Source: Actinophytocola sp050699915 (GTDB lineage Bacteria > Actinomycetota > Actinomycetes > Mycobacteriales > Pseudonocardiaceae). Taken from it: DNA of 41,353 bases. The stretch's first letter is position 1. Each line of letters opens with the position of its first letter. Below, in pieces: positions 33,972 to 41,353 of the stretch. The DNA is taken from contig NZ_JBOHGA010000033.1 in the NCBI RefSeq assembly GCF_050699915.1, forward strand, positions 1 to 41,353, written 5' to 3'. The notes under the pieces are model-generated. The model ran no database searches and was not told the origin of the DNA. It was given only the letters and a program-made list of their open reading frames with translations. The position numbers were made by a program, and so were the translations under genes.

Positions 33972-34877
33972 TCAGAGGCGGCCGTGTGCCGACAGGATCG
34001 TCAGCGCCTCGATCGTCAGCCACGCACCCCACTCGTGGTCGATCACCGGGCTCCAGATCCGCCACCGCACCGGCCAGCCGCCTTCCGCACCCTGCTGGGC
34101 AAGCAGCGTGTCCAAACTGGACTCGATCTCGGCATCGGAGAACCATTGCCGCGCAAGGTAGTCCGGCCGTGACGCGTAGTCGTGCGGGTGCATGAGCTCG
34201 CTCGTCGTATAGCCCGGCGGCGTCGGCTCCGCGCCGGTGATGCGCACCAACTGTCCCTTTCGGACCATCTCGCCGAGACGGTCCGCTGTGCGACGGGCGC
34301 GCTCCAGGTCCGGCACGTGGTCGAGAAACGCCAGGCAGCCGGCCACCTCGTAGGGATGGGTCTCGGTGAGCGCGTCGATCCGGTCCCAGCAGAATTCGGT
34401 GGCCGGCGCGAGCCACGGGTGGTCGACCTCGTTCTTGTACAGCAGGCCGGCGATGTTCGCCGTCGGGATAATCGAGCCCGCGTACGTGTCGGGCACCTGC
34501 CACCACGGCGCCATGGGAAATCCCCGCGCGGAGGGATGCACGAACGGCACGCCGCCGTCGGGCGCGGTGACTTCGACCAGGTAGTCGCAGGCGTCGCGAG
34601 CGAGCTCGCCGCCGAGCGCACCCACCTCGTCGAGGATCGTGAAGCCGGACAACGTGGTGATCGGTTGGCTGCCGGGCGCCCGGCAGTCCGGCTCGAGCGC
34701 GTTGCCGAACCCGCCGTCGGGGTTGCGGTATGGCAACAGCGCCGCGACGACGGCCTCGGCGGTGTCAGCGCCGGTGCTGGCGCCGAAGAGGTGGTCGAAC
34801 CGGCGGCGTTCGAGGAGCCGGGCGGTGCGCAGGATGTGGTCGGTGGCGCGGTCGAGGACGGTGCGGGCTGAGTTCAC
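33972..34877 (-). CDS. Terpene cyclase/prenyltransferase-fold-like hypothetical protein
   Basis: A 301-residue cytoplasmic protein with alpha-helical repeats resembling the alpha/alpha barrel of squalene cyclases and prenyltransferases. RNPDGGFGNALEPDCRAPGSQPITTLSGFTIL in the first third and QQGAEGGWPVRWRIWSP near the C-terminus are QW-like motifs. A catalytic acidic DXDD is not seen, so cyclase activity should not be assumed. GTG at 34877 lies 7 nt after TAGGTT, which supports a leaderless start. The much longer frame to 36575 is a relA shadow. It follows relA on the same strand with 50 bp between. Confidence 0.7.
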   Translation of the reverse strand: MNSARTVLDRATDHILRTARLLERRRFDHLFGASTGADTAEAVVAALLPYRNPDGGFGNALEPDCRAPGSQPITTLSGFTILDEVGALGGELARDACDYLVEVTAPDGGVPFVHPSARGFPMAPWWQVPDTYAGSIIPTANIAGLLYKNEVDHPWLAPATEFCWDRIDALTETHPYEVAGCLAFLDHVPDLERARRTADRLGEMVRKGQLVRITGAEPTPPGYTTSELMHPHDYASRPDYLARQWFSDAEIESSLDTLLAQQGAEGGWPVRWRIWSPVIDHEWGAWLTIEALTILSAHGRL

Positions 34878-34884
34878 GGCCCCA

Positions 34885-34890
34885 AACCTA
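34885..34890 (-). promoter_or_regulatory. -10 hexamer TAGGTT of the cyclase-fold-like gene
   Basis: TAGGTT stands 7 nt before the GTG at 34877, in the short gap below relA. No ribosome binding site fits. Confidence 0.5.
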
Positions 34891-34927
34891 GGTCCGGCGC
34901 GCCGCGAGGTCTTGAACGAATCGGACG

Positions 34928-37243
34928 TCAGGAAGCCGACGTGACGCGGTAGACGTCGTAGACGCCCTCGACGCTGCGCACGACCTTCAGCACGTGCCCG
35001 AGATGCTTCGGGTCGCCCATCTCGAAGCTGAACCGGCTCACCGCGACCCGGTCCCGCGAAGTGGTCACGGACGCCGACAGGATGTTGACCTTCTCGTCCG
35101 CGAGCACCTTCGTGACGTCCGAGAGCAGCCGGTGCCGGTCCAGCGCCTCGACCTGGATGGCCACCAGGAAAACCGACGTGTCCGACGGCGCCCATTCGAC
35201 GTCGACCAGCCGCTCCGGAGAGGCGAGCAGCTCCCCGGCGTTCGTGCAGTCGGTCCGGTGTACGGAGACGCCGCCGCCGCGGGTGACGAAGCCGAGGATG
35301 TCGTCGCCGGGCACCGGGGTGCAGCAGCGGGCCAGCTTGACCCACACCTCGCTCGCGCCCTTGACGATCACGCCGGCGTCGCCCGTGGGACGGCGGCGGG
35401 TGATCGTGGACGGGGTGCCCCGCTCGGCCAGCTCGTCCTCGGCGTGCTCGACGCCGCCCAACAGCGCCACCAGCCGCTGGACCACGTGCCGCGCGGAGGT
35501 GTGACCCTCCCCCACCGCCGCGTACAGCGCGCTGACCTCCGTGTAGCGCAGCTCCCGGGCGAGCGCGGCCATCGAGTCCGCCGACACGAGTCGCTGCATC
35601 GGGAGGCCGACGCGGCGCACCTCCTTGGTGATCGCGTCCTTGCCGGCCTCGATGGCCTCTTCCTTGCGCTCCTTGGCGAACCACTGCTTGATCTTGGCGC
35701 GCGCCCGCGGCGACGCGGCGAACGCGAGCCAGTCGCGCGTCGGCCCAGCACCCTCGGCCTTCGAGGTGAAGATCTCCACCTGGTCGCCGTTCTCGAGCTT
35801 GCGCTCCAGCGCGACCAGCCGGCCGTTGACCCGGGCGCCGATGCAGCGGTGGCCGACCTCGGTGTGCACGGCGTAGGCGAAGTCGACCGGCGTCGAGCCG
35901 GCCGGCAGCGTCTGCACGTCGCCCTTCGGTGTGAAGACGAAGATCTCGCGCGCGGCGAGGTCGTAGCGCAGCGAGTCGAGGAACTCGCCCGGGTCGGCGG
36001 CCTCCCGCTGCCAGTCGAGGAGCTGGCGCATCCAGGCCATCTCGTCGATCTCCACGGCCTGGCCGTCGTGGGTGCCCCGGGTCTCCTTGTAGCGCCAGTG
36101 CGCGGCGATGCCGTACTCGGCCGTGCGGTGCATCTCCTGCGTGCGGATCTGCACCTCGAGCGGCTTGCCGTCCGGCCCGATGACCGTCGTGTGCAGCGAC
36201 TGGTACACGCCGAACCGGGGCTGGGCGACGTAGTCCTTGAACCGGCCGGGCATCGGCTGCCAGAGCGCGTGCACCACGCCCATCGCCGCGTAGCAGTCCC
36301 GCACGTCGTCGACCAGGATGCGGACGCCGACCAGGTCGTGGATGTCGTCGAAGTCGCGGCCGCGGACGATCATCTTCTGGTTGATCGAGTAGTAGTGCTT
36401 GGGCCGGCCCTCGACCTTGGCGTTGATCCGCGAGGTCTCGAGGTGGGAGGTCAGCTCGTCGGTGACCGTGTGCAGGTACGTGTCGCGGGAGGGCGCGCGG
36501 GTGGCGACGAGGCGGACGATCTCGTCGTACTTCTTCGGCTGCAGGATCGCGAACGCGAGGTCCTCGAGCTCCCACTTGACGGTGGCCATGCCGAGGCGGT
36601 GCGCGAGCGGGGCCAGCACCTCGAGGGTCTCGCGGGCCTTCTTCGCCTGCTTCTCCGGCGGCAGGAAGCGCATGGTGCGCATGTTGTGCAGCCGGTCGGC
36701 CAGCTTGATCACCAGGACGCGCGGGTCGCGAGCCATCGCGATGACCATCTTGCGGATGGTCTCGGCCTCGGCCGCGCTGCCGAGCTGGACCTTGTCCAGT
36801 TTGGTCACCCCGTCGACGAGCCGGGTGACCTCCTCGCCGAAGTCGTCGTGCAGGTTCTTCAGCGAGTACTCGGTGTCCTCGATCGTGTCGTGCAGCAGCG
36901 CGGCGACGAGTGTGATCGTGTCCATGCCGAGCTCGGCGAGGATCGTGGCGACGGCGAGCGGGTGGGTGATGTAGGGGTCGCCGGACTTGCGCCGCTGGCC
37001 GCGGTGCGCCTCCTCCGCGACGTCGTAGGCGTGCTGGAGCAGGGCCAGGTCGGCCTTGGGGTGCAGCTCGCGGTGGACCGCGGCGAGCGGCTCGAGCACC
37101 TGCTTGACCGGCGCGGACCGCTGCGCGGTGATGCGCCTGGCCAGGCGCGCCCGCACCCGCCGCGTCGCGGACGGCACGCGCGGCGGGGCCTGTGGCGCGG
37201 TGCTGTCCTGCTGCGCACCCGGCGTCTCGACGTTTTGACTCAC
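34928..37243 (-). CDS. relA: Bifunctional (p)ppGpp synthetase/hydrolase Rel
   Basis: Rel makes and degrades (p)ppGpp in the stringent response. The 771-residue protein has the HD hydrolase domain (HAYDVAEEAHRGQRRKSGDPYITHP near 71-95, His118-Asp119 in ALLHDTIEDT), the synthetase (GRPKHYYSINQKM and RFKDYVAQPRFGVYQSLHTTV), a TGS domain (IFVFTPKGDVQTLPAG), a zinc-finger/helical part with LARCCTPVPGDDILGFVTRG, and a C-terminal ACT domain. RFKDY marks the bifunctional type rather than a synthetase-only RelA. The N-terminal 50 residues are a basic extension common in actinobacteria. The GTG at 37243 has GAGGGG upstream. The apt gene follows upstream in mycobacterial order, but here a dioxygenase gene lies between them. 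Confidence 0.96.
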   Translation of the reverse strand: MSQNVETPGAQQDSTAPQAPPRVPSATRRVRARLARRITAQRSAPVKQVLEPLAAVHRELHPKADLALLQHAYDVAEEAHRGQRRKSGDPYITHPLAVATILAELGMDTITLVAALLHDTIEDTEYSLKNLHDDFGEEVTRLVDGVTKLDKVQLGSAAEAETIRKMVIAMARDPRVLVIKLADRLHNMRTMRFLPPEKQAKKARETLEVLAPLAHRLGMATVKWELEDLAFAILQPKKYDEIVRLVATRAPSRDTYLHTVTDELTSHLETSRINAKVEGRPKHYYSINQKMIVRGRDFDDIHDLVGVRILVDDVRDCYAAMGVVHALWQPMPGRFKDYVAQPRFGVYQSLHTTVIGPDGKPLEVQIRTQEMHRTAEYGIAAHWRYKETRGTHDGQAVEIDEMAWMRQLLDWQREAADPGEFLDSLRYDLAAREIFVFTPKGDVQTLPAGSTPVDFAYAVHTEVGHRCIGARVNGRLVALERKLENGDQVEIFTSKAEGAGPTRDWLAFAASPRARAKIKQWFAKERKEEAIEAGKDAITKEVRRVGLPMQRLVSADSMAALARELRYTEVSALYAAVGEGHTSARHVVQRLVALLGGVEHAEDELAERGTPSTITRRRPTGDAGVIVKGASEVWVKLARCCTPVPGDDILGFVTRGGGVSVHRTDCTNAGELLASPERLVDVEWAPSDTSVFLVAIQVEALDRHRLLSDVTKVLADEKVNILSASVTTSRDRVAVSRFSFEMGDPKHLGHVLKVVRSVEGVYDVYRVTSAS

Positions 37244-37388
37244 GACGACCCCTCGCAGGCTCGGTGTCGCCGCTCGCGGTCGCCCTGTGTCAACGGTTCG
37301 TTCGCAAGCTCACTCACTACGCGGCTCCTCTGGTGCTGAGAATAGCCGCGAATCGATCCACGAAGGTCCAATGGGGTGCTAAGGTGTT

Positions 37389-37402
37389 GTTGAAGGTTCA
37401 AC
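37389..37402. promoter_or_regulatory. Inverted repeat GTTGAA-GG-TTCAAC before the dioxygenase gene
   Basis: A perfect 6-bp inverted repeat with a 2-bp centre lies 13 nt before the ATG at 37416 and just below a TAAGGT at 37380-37385 that could be the -10. In that position a bound repressor would block elongation or initiation. Confidence 0.55.
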
Positions 37403-37415
37403 TTACGGAGTAGTC

Positions 37416-38189
37416 ATGTCCATGCCGGTGCTCTATCTCAGCCACGGCGCCCCGCCCCTGGCCGACGACCGGGCGTGGACGCGCGAGCTGGCGTCGTGGT
37501 CCGCCGGCCTCCCGAAGCCGGCGGCGATCCTCATCGTGTCCGCGCACTGGGAGAACGCGCCGCTCACCCTGGGCGCCACCACGACCGTGCCGCTGATCTA
37601 CGACTTCTGGGGCTTCCCGGACCGCTTCTACTCGGTGACCTACTCGGCCCCGGGCGCGCCGGCGCTGGCCGAGTCCGTCCGCAAGCTGCTGGCCGGGCCC
37701 GGCATGTCGGTGCACGACGATCCGGACCGCGGCCTCGACCACGGCGCGTACGTCCCGCTCGTCGAGATGTACCCGGAGGCGGACGTCCCGGTGCTGCAGA
37801 TCTCGATGCCGTCGCTGGACCCGACGGAGCTGATGGAGGTCGGCCGGCGGCTCGCGCCGCTGCGCGACGAGGGCGTGCTGATCATCGGGAGCGGCTTCTT
37901 CACCCACAACCTGTCCGCGATCACGATGGCCGACCCGGCGGTGGCGGCCCCGGGGTGGTCCGCGGAGTTCGACGGCTGGGGCGAGGAAACCCTGGCGGCA
38001 CGGGACTTCGACGCGCTGGCCGACTTCCTCCACAAGGCACCGTCTGGCCGGCTGGCCCACCCGCGCACCGAGCACTTCGCGCCGCTGTTCGTCTCGATCG
38101 GGGCCTCGCTGGACTCGCCGGACGCGCCCCGGTCGGTGATCGACGGCTACTGGTACGGCCTGTCGAAGCGATCCGTGCAGTTCACCTGA
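37416..38189 (+). CDS. DODA-type (class III) extradiol ring-cleavage dioxygenase-like protein
   Basis: A 257-residue protein of the LigB/4,5-DOPA dioxygenase family. Metal ligand and active-site histidines appear in VLYLSHGAPPLADD, IVSAHWENAP, RGLDHGAYVPLVEMYPEADVPVLQIS and SGFFTHNLSAIT. Members open catechol rings or act on DOPA-like substrates with Fe2+ or Zn2+. The natural substrate is unknown. ACGGAG lies 5 nt before the ATG. Its TGA is 1 bp from the apt stop on the other strand, and it interrupts the relA-apt pair seen in mycobacteria. An inverted repeat in the leader suggests dedicated control. Confidence 0.85.
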   Translation: MSMPVLYLSHGAPPLADDRAWTRELASWSAGLPKPAAILIVSAHWENAPLTLGATTTVPLIYDFWGFPDRFYSVTYSAPGAPALAESVRKLLAGPGMSVHDDPDRGLDHGAYVPLVEMYPEADVPVLQISMPSLDPTELMEVGRRLAPLRDEGVLIIGSGFFTHNLSAITMADPAVAAPGWSAEFDGWGEETLAARDFDALADFLHKAPSGRLAHPRTEHFAPLFVSIGASLDSPDAPRSVIDGYWYGLSKRSVQFT

Positions 38190-38190
38190 G

Positions 38191-38712
38191 TCAGATCGTC
38201 TGTAGCGAGTGGACGTCGCGGCCCGCGAGCCGTGCTCGGCCGCCCAGCGCCGCCAGCTCCAGCACGACCGACACCGCGACCACCGACGCGCCCGCGCGTT
38301 CCACCAGCTCGCACGTCGCCGCCACCGTGCCGCCGGTCGCGAGCACGTCGTCCACCACCGCCACCCGGGCTCCCGGACGCAGCACGTCGGCCGGGAGCTC
38401 CAGGGTCGCGGTGCCGTACTCGAGCTCGTAGTCCACCCGGTCGGCCACCACCGGGAGCTTGCCCGGCTTGCGGATCGGTGCCATGGCGCACTCCAGTGCC
38501 ACCGCGACGGCGCCGCCGAGCAGGAAGCCGCGTGCCTCGACCGGAGCGACCACGTCCACATCGGACGGGATCGCGGCCGCGAGCGCGTCCACCACCGCGC
38601 GGAACGCGGCCGGCGACGCGAACACCGGGTTCAGGTCGCGGAACAGGACGCCCGGCTCCGGGAAGTCCGGCACCGTGCGCACCAGGGCCAGCGCGCGCTC
38701 CAGGTTCGCCAA
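38191..38712 (-). CDS. apt: Adenine phosphoribosyltransferase
   Basis: Apt (173 residues) salvages adenine with PRPP to AMP. The PRPP loop reads VAVVDDVLATGGT (about 118-130). VPDFPEPGVLFRDLNPVF is the conserved N-terminal block, and APVEARGFLLGGAVA is the flexible-loop region. The start is a TTG at 38712, 3 nt after the secF stop; no better in-frame start keeps the VPDFPEPG block. The gene is in the secD-secF-apt operon. In M. tuberculosis a lipoprotein gene stands between secF and apt, absent here. It is convergent with the dioxygenase gene. Confidence 0.93.
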   Translation of the reverse strand: MANLERALALVRTVPDFPEPGVLFRDLNPVFASPAAFRAVVDALAAAIPSDVDVVAPVEARGFLLGGAVAVALECAMAPIRKPGKLPVVADRVDYELEYGTATLELPADVLRPGARVAVVDDVLATGGTVAATCELVERAGASVVAVSVVLELAALGGRARLAGRDVHSLQTI

Positions 38713-38715
38713 GGC

Positions 38716-40002
38716 TCAGTGGCGCTTCTTGCCCGCCGGTCGCCCGCCGTGCTTGCCGGTGGGCCGACCACCCTGCTTGCCCGTCGGCCGGCGGCGGTTC
38801 TCCGCCGCCTTCGGGTTGCGGGTCGGGACGCTCGACGCCGCGGCCATCGCCCGCTCCTGGCGCAGCTCGGCATCCAGCGACTCGTCGTCGTTCGCCGGCG
38901 TCAGGTCGTCGCCGATGATCTCGCCGGTGGCGTCGACGCCGCGCTCGGCGGCCTTGCGCGCCATGTTCTCCCGCCGCGCGTACACCCGACGCGCCTGGTC
39001 CTTGAACTTCGGCTCGCGCATCTTGAGGTCCACCAGCAGCGGGGTGGCCAGCGTGATCGACGACAGCGCACCGGCGATGATGCCGGTCAGCTGCACCAGC
39101 GCCAGGTCCTGCAGGGTGCCGACACCGAGCAGGCCCACGCCGACCACGAGCAGGCCGAGCACCGGCAGCACCGCGATGAGCGAGGTGTTGATCGAGCGCA
39201 TCAGCGTCTGGTTCAGCGCCAGGTTCGCCGCCTCGCCGTAGGTCCGGCGGGTCAGCCCGAGCAGGCCGCGGGTGTTCTCCCGGACCTTGTCGAACACCAC
39301 CACCGTGTCGTACAGCGAGAAACCGAGGATCGTCAGCAGGCCGATGACCGTCGCCGGCGTGACCTCGAAGCCGACGATCGAGTAGACGCCCGCCGTCACC
39401 ACGACGTCGTGCACCAGCGCCGCCAGCGCCGAGACCGCCATCCACCGTTCGAAGTAGAACGCCAGGAACAGCGTCACCAGCACGAGGAACACGCCGAGCG
39501 CGATCAGCGCCTGCTGGGAGATCTCACCACCCCACGACGCGCTCACCGCGCTGTCGCTGATCGATCGCTCACTCGGCTCGCCGGCCTGGTTGACCGGCTC
39601 CAGCTCGTCGAACAGCGCCGTCTTGAGCTCCGCGACCTCGGCGGTGGTCAAGGTCTCCGACCGGACCTGGATGGTCGCGCTGTCACCGGTGCCGACCGCC
39701 TGCACGGTCGCCGGCTCCTTGTTCAGCGTGTCGTTGAAGACGTCGGTGACCTGCTCGGTGGAGATCGTGCCGCCGGCGCCCTCGGAGGGCATCGAGATCC
39801 GCGTGCCGCCCTTGAAGTCGATGCCGAGGTTGAAGCCGCGGAAGACGATCGACGCGATGCAGACCAGCATCAGGATCGCGAAGAAGATGTACCACCGCTT
39901 GCGCTTGCCGACCACGTCGAACGCGCCGGTGCCGACGTACATCCGGTGGAAGAGGCTGTCCTTCTTCACCGGAGCGCCGCCTGGGGTCTCGTTGGTCGGC
40001 AC
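38716..40002 (-). CDS. secF: Protein translocase subunit SecF
   Basis: SecF partners SecD to drive protein export with the proton gradient. The 428-residue protein has a helix at about 37-60 (IFFAILMLVCIASIVFRG), the periplasmic FNLGIDFKGGTRISM signature, a periplasmic loop, then five more helices with ALIALGVFLVLVTLFLAFYF, GLLTILGFSLYDTVVVFDKVREN and the DxxxxxxR segment. A long polar C-terminal tail follows, ending with near-repeats of GRRPTGKQGGRPTGKHGG; this Gly/Arg/Lys repeat is unusual. GTG at 40002 begins one nucleotide after the secD stop and AAGGAGG lies within the secD end, so they are coupled. Confidence 0.94.
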   Translation of the reverse strand: MPTNETPGGAPVKKDSLFHRMYVGTGAFDVVGKRKRWYIFFAILMLVCIASIVFRGFNLGIDFKGGTRISMPSEGAGGTISTEQVTDVFNDTLNKEPATVQAVGTGDSATIQVRSETLTTAEVAELKTALFDELEPVNQAGEPSERSISDSAVSASWGGEISQQALIALGVFLVLVTLFLAFYFERWMAVSALAALVHDVVVTAGVYSIVGFEVTPATVIGLLTILGFSLYDTVVVFDKVRENTRGLLGLTRRTYGEAANLALNQTLMRSINTSLIAVLPVLGLLVVGVGLLGVGTLQDLALVQLTGIIAGALSSITLATPLLVDLKMREPKFKDQARRVYARRENMARKAAERGVDATGEIIGDDLTPANDDESLDAELRQERAMAAASSVPTRNPKAAENRRRPTGKQGGRPTGKHGGRPAGKKRH

Positions 40003-40003
40003 G

Positions 40004-41353
40004 TCACGCCTCCTTCACGGCGGGGCCGGCACCGGACCGGGTCCGTCGGTCGCTCGCCAACCGCTGTACCGCGCCGAGTCCGGAGAACCTCGGGCTGGAC
40101 AGCATCTTCGACTTCGAAGCCATCGCGACCAGCGGGTGGGTCACGAAGAACACGACGACCAGGTCCAGCACGGTCGACATACCCAGCGTGAACGCGAAGC
40201 CCTTCACCTGGCCGACGGCGAGCACGTAGAGCACGCCGGCGGCGAGGAACATGACCGCGTCCGCGGACAGGATCGTGCGCCGGGCCCGGATCCACGCTCG
40301 CGGCACCGCGGAGCGGAACGTCCGTCCCTCGCGTATCTCGTCTTTCAGACGTTCGAAGAACACCACGAACGAGTCCGCCGTGATACCGATCGCCACGATG
40401 AAGCCCGCGACGCCTGCGAGGTCCAGGGTGAACCCGATCCATCGGCCGAGCAGCACCAGCGCCGCGAACACGATCACACCGGAGAGGACCAGCGACAGCG
40501 CGGTCAGCAGACCCAGCATCCGGTAGTAGAACAGGCAGTAGACGAGCACCAGTGCGAGGCCGATCGCGCCGGCGATGAGGCCGGCCTTCAGCGACGCCAG
40601 GCCAAGCGTGGCCGACACGGTCTCGGCCTCGGACGACTCGAACGACAGCGGCAGCGAGCCGTACTTGAGCACCTCGGCGAGGCTGCGTGCCTCGTCGGCC
40701 TTGAACCCGCCCTGGCCGCCGCCACTGATCGTCGTGCTGCCGCCGCTGATCGCCTCGCGGATCGACGGCGCGGACACGACCTGGGTGTCGAGCACGAACG
40801 CGGCCTGCTTGCCGACGTTGGCCGAGGTGTAGTCGGCCCAAATCCGACTGCCCTCGCTCTCGAACTCGAGGTTCACCACGTAGCCGACGCCCTCGGGGTT
40901 GACCGCGGAGTTCGCGTCGGAGATCTGCGTCCCGGACAGGAACGACGGACCGAGGATGTACTTCGCCGTGCCGTCCTGGTCGCAGGCGACCAGCGGCTTC
41001 TTCGGGTCGTCGTTGCCGACCAGCGGGTCGCCGACCTCGGAGCCGGTGGCGCTGCACGTCAGCGCCTCCACCGCGGCCTGCTGCACGGCCGGGTCCGGCT
41101 GCACGGTGCCGTCCGCGCTCGGCGCGAGCTGCGGCGCCTGGCGACATGCCTTGCCGATCGTGATCAGCTGCGCGACGGTGACGTCGCCCTCCTTGCCGGC
41201 CTTGACGTCGGCGGCATAGGTCGAGAACGCCTGCTTGTACAGCGCGCACGCCTGGAGCGGATCGGCGGGCGCGGCCGGGGCCTCCGAGCCGGACGCCGGC
41301 GGCTGGGAGGGATCCGTCGGCTGGGCCTGCGCCGGGGTCGGGCGGCCCTGCGG
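40004..41353 (-). CDS. secD: Protein translocase subunit SecD, 5' part outside the window
   Basis: The frame stays open to the right edge; 448 codons before the stop are visible and the start and first helix are missing. Seen are a Pro/Gln/Ala-rich linker, the periplasmic domain with GVGYVVNLEFESEGSRIWADYTSANVG and APSIREAISGG, and then six membrane helices. These include SATLGLASLKAGLIAGAIGLALVL, the GFIVAIGITADSFVVFFERLKDEIREG block that resembles the SecF counterpart, and a C-terminal basic tail. It works with SecF to pull exported proteins across the membrane. The next gene, secF, overlaps its control signals. Confidence 0.94.
   Translation of the reverse strand, partial: PQGRPTPAQAQPTDPSQPPASGSEAPAAPADPLQACALYKQAFSTYAADVKAGKEGDVTVAQLITIGKACRQAPQLAPSADGTVQPDPAVQQAAVEALTCSATGSEVGDPLVGNDDPKKPLVACDQDGTAKYILGPSFLSGTQISDANSAVNPEGVGYVVNLEFESEGSRIWADYTSANVGKQAAFVLDTQVVSAPSIREAISGGSTTISGGGQGGFKADEARSLAEVLKYGSLPLSFESSEAETVSATLGLASLKAGLIAGAIGLALVLVYCLFYYRMLGLLTALSLVLSGVIVFAALVLLGRWIGFTLDLAGVAGFIVAIGITADSFVVFFERLKDEIREGRTFRSAVPRAWIRARRTILSADAVMFLAAGVLYVLAVGQVKGFAFTLGMSTVLDLVVVFFVTHPLVAMASKSKMLSSPRFSGLGAVQRLASDRRTRSGAGPAVKEA

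Noticed and set aside
33972..36575. Apparent fusion of a relA part to the cyclase-fold-like protein
   Set aside because: The upstream part is relA in the wrong frame; homology begins at the GTG at 34877.
34994..37339. 781-codon plus-strand frame opposite relA
   Set aside because: It is antisense to a full-length Rel protein; no family pattern is visible.

Overview
The window is about 41 kb of very GC-rich DNA with strong third-position GC bias, GTG starts about as common as ATG, and a gene order close to the alaS-aspS-relA-secDF part of mycobacterial chromosomes. It most likely comes from a filamentous actinomycete of the Pseudonocardiales. That placement is inferred from gene order, codon use and an actinobacterial LexA box. 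No rRNA, tRNA, CRISPR array or complete insertion sequence was seen.

Layout. 1-506: no gene recognised. 507-7840 (minus strand): prepilin peptidase, GrpB-family protein, aroE, mltG, ruvX, alaS, a DUF6167-like protein and a DUF948 protein; the alaS-ruvX-mltG-aroE chain overlaps stop to start. 7942-14458: rarA, then an ankyrin protein, a PH-like membrane protein, an O-methyltransferase, a phosphoesterase and an APH-fold protein on mixed strands. 14577-17312: a DUF389 membrane protein and aspS. 17530-21533: a HTH regulator, a wrecked IS110-type transposase, an intein-interrupted Rv2578c-type radical SAM gene behind a perfect LexA box, and an MmcQ/YjbR protein. 21519-26498: D-amino-acid oxidase, SRPBCC protein, idi, YibE/F protein, PH-like membrane protein and MBL hydrolase. 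26708-31467: GGDEF protein, LOG protein, nucleoside hydrolase and an XRE/NB-ARC/TPR regulator. 31683-34877: cyclophilin, a decayed second cyclophilin, AraC regulator, small hypothetical and a cyclase-fold-like protein. 34928-41353: relA, a DODA-type dioxygenase, apt, secF and the 3' part of secD.

How the genes fit together. The backbone is housekeeping: tRNA charging (alaS, aspS), stringent response and purine salvage (relA, apt), protein export (secDF), wall glycan processing (mltG), shikimate synthesis (aroE), replication and recombination upkeep (rarA, ruvX) and isoprenoid supply (idi). Accessory genes with their own promoters sit between these blocks.

Best leads. (1) The radical SAM gene: an intein interrupts its iron-sulfur cysteine motif, one endonuclease active site looks dead, the promoter is a textbook -35/-10 covered by a LexA box, and transcription is probably leaderless. 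(2) A GGDEF domain whose signature is split by three extra residues. (3) A cyclophilin tandem whose second copy has lost its core. (4) About a dozen starts lie 6-8 nt below a TANNNT-like hexamer, the geometry expected of leaderless mRNAs. (5) All seven convergent gene pairs abut or overlap, with no room for a terminator between them.
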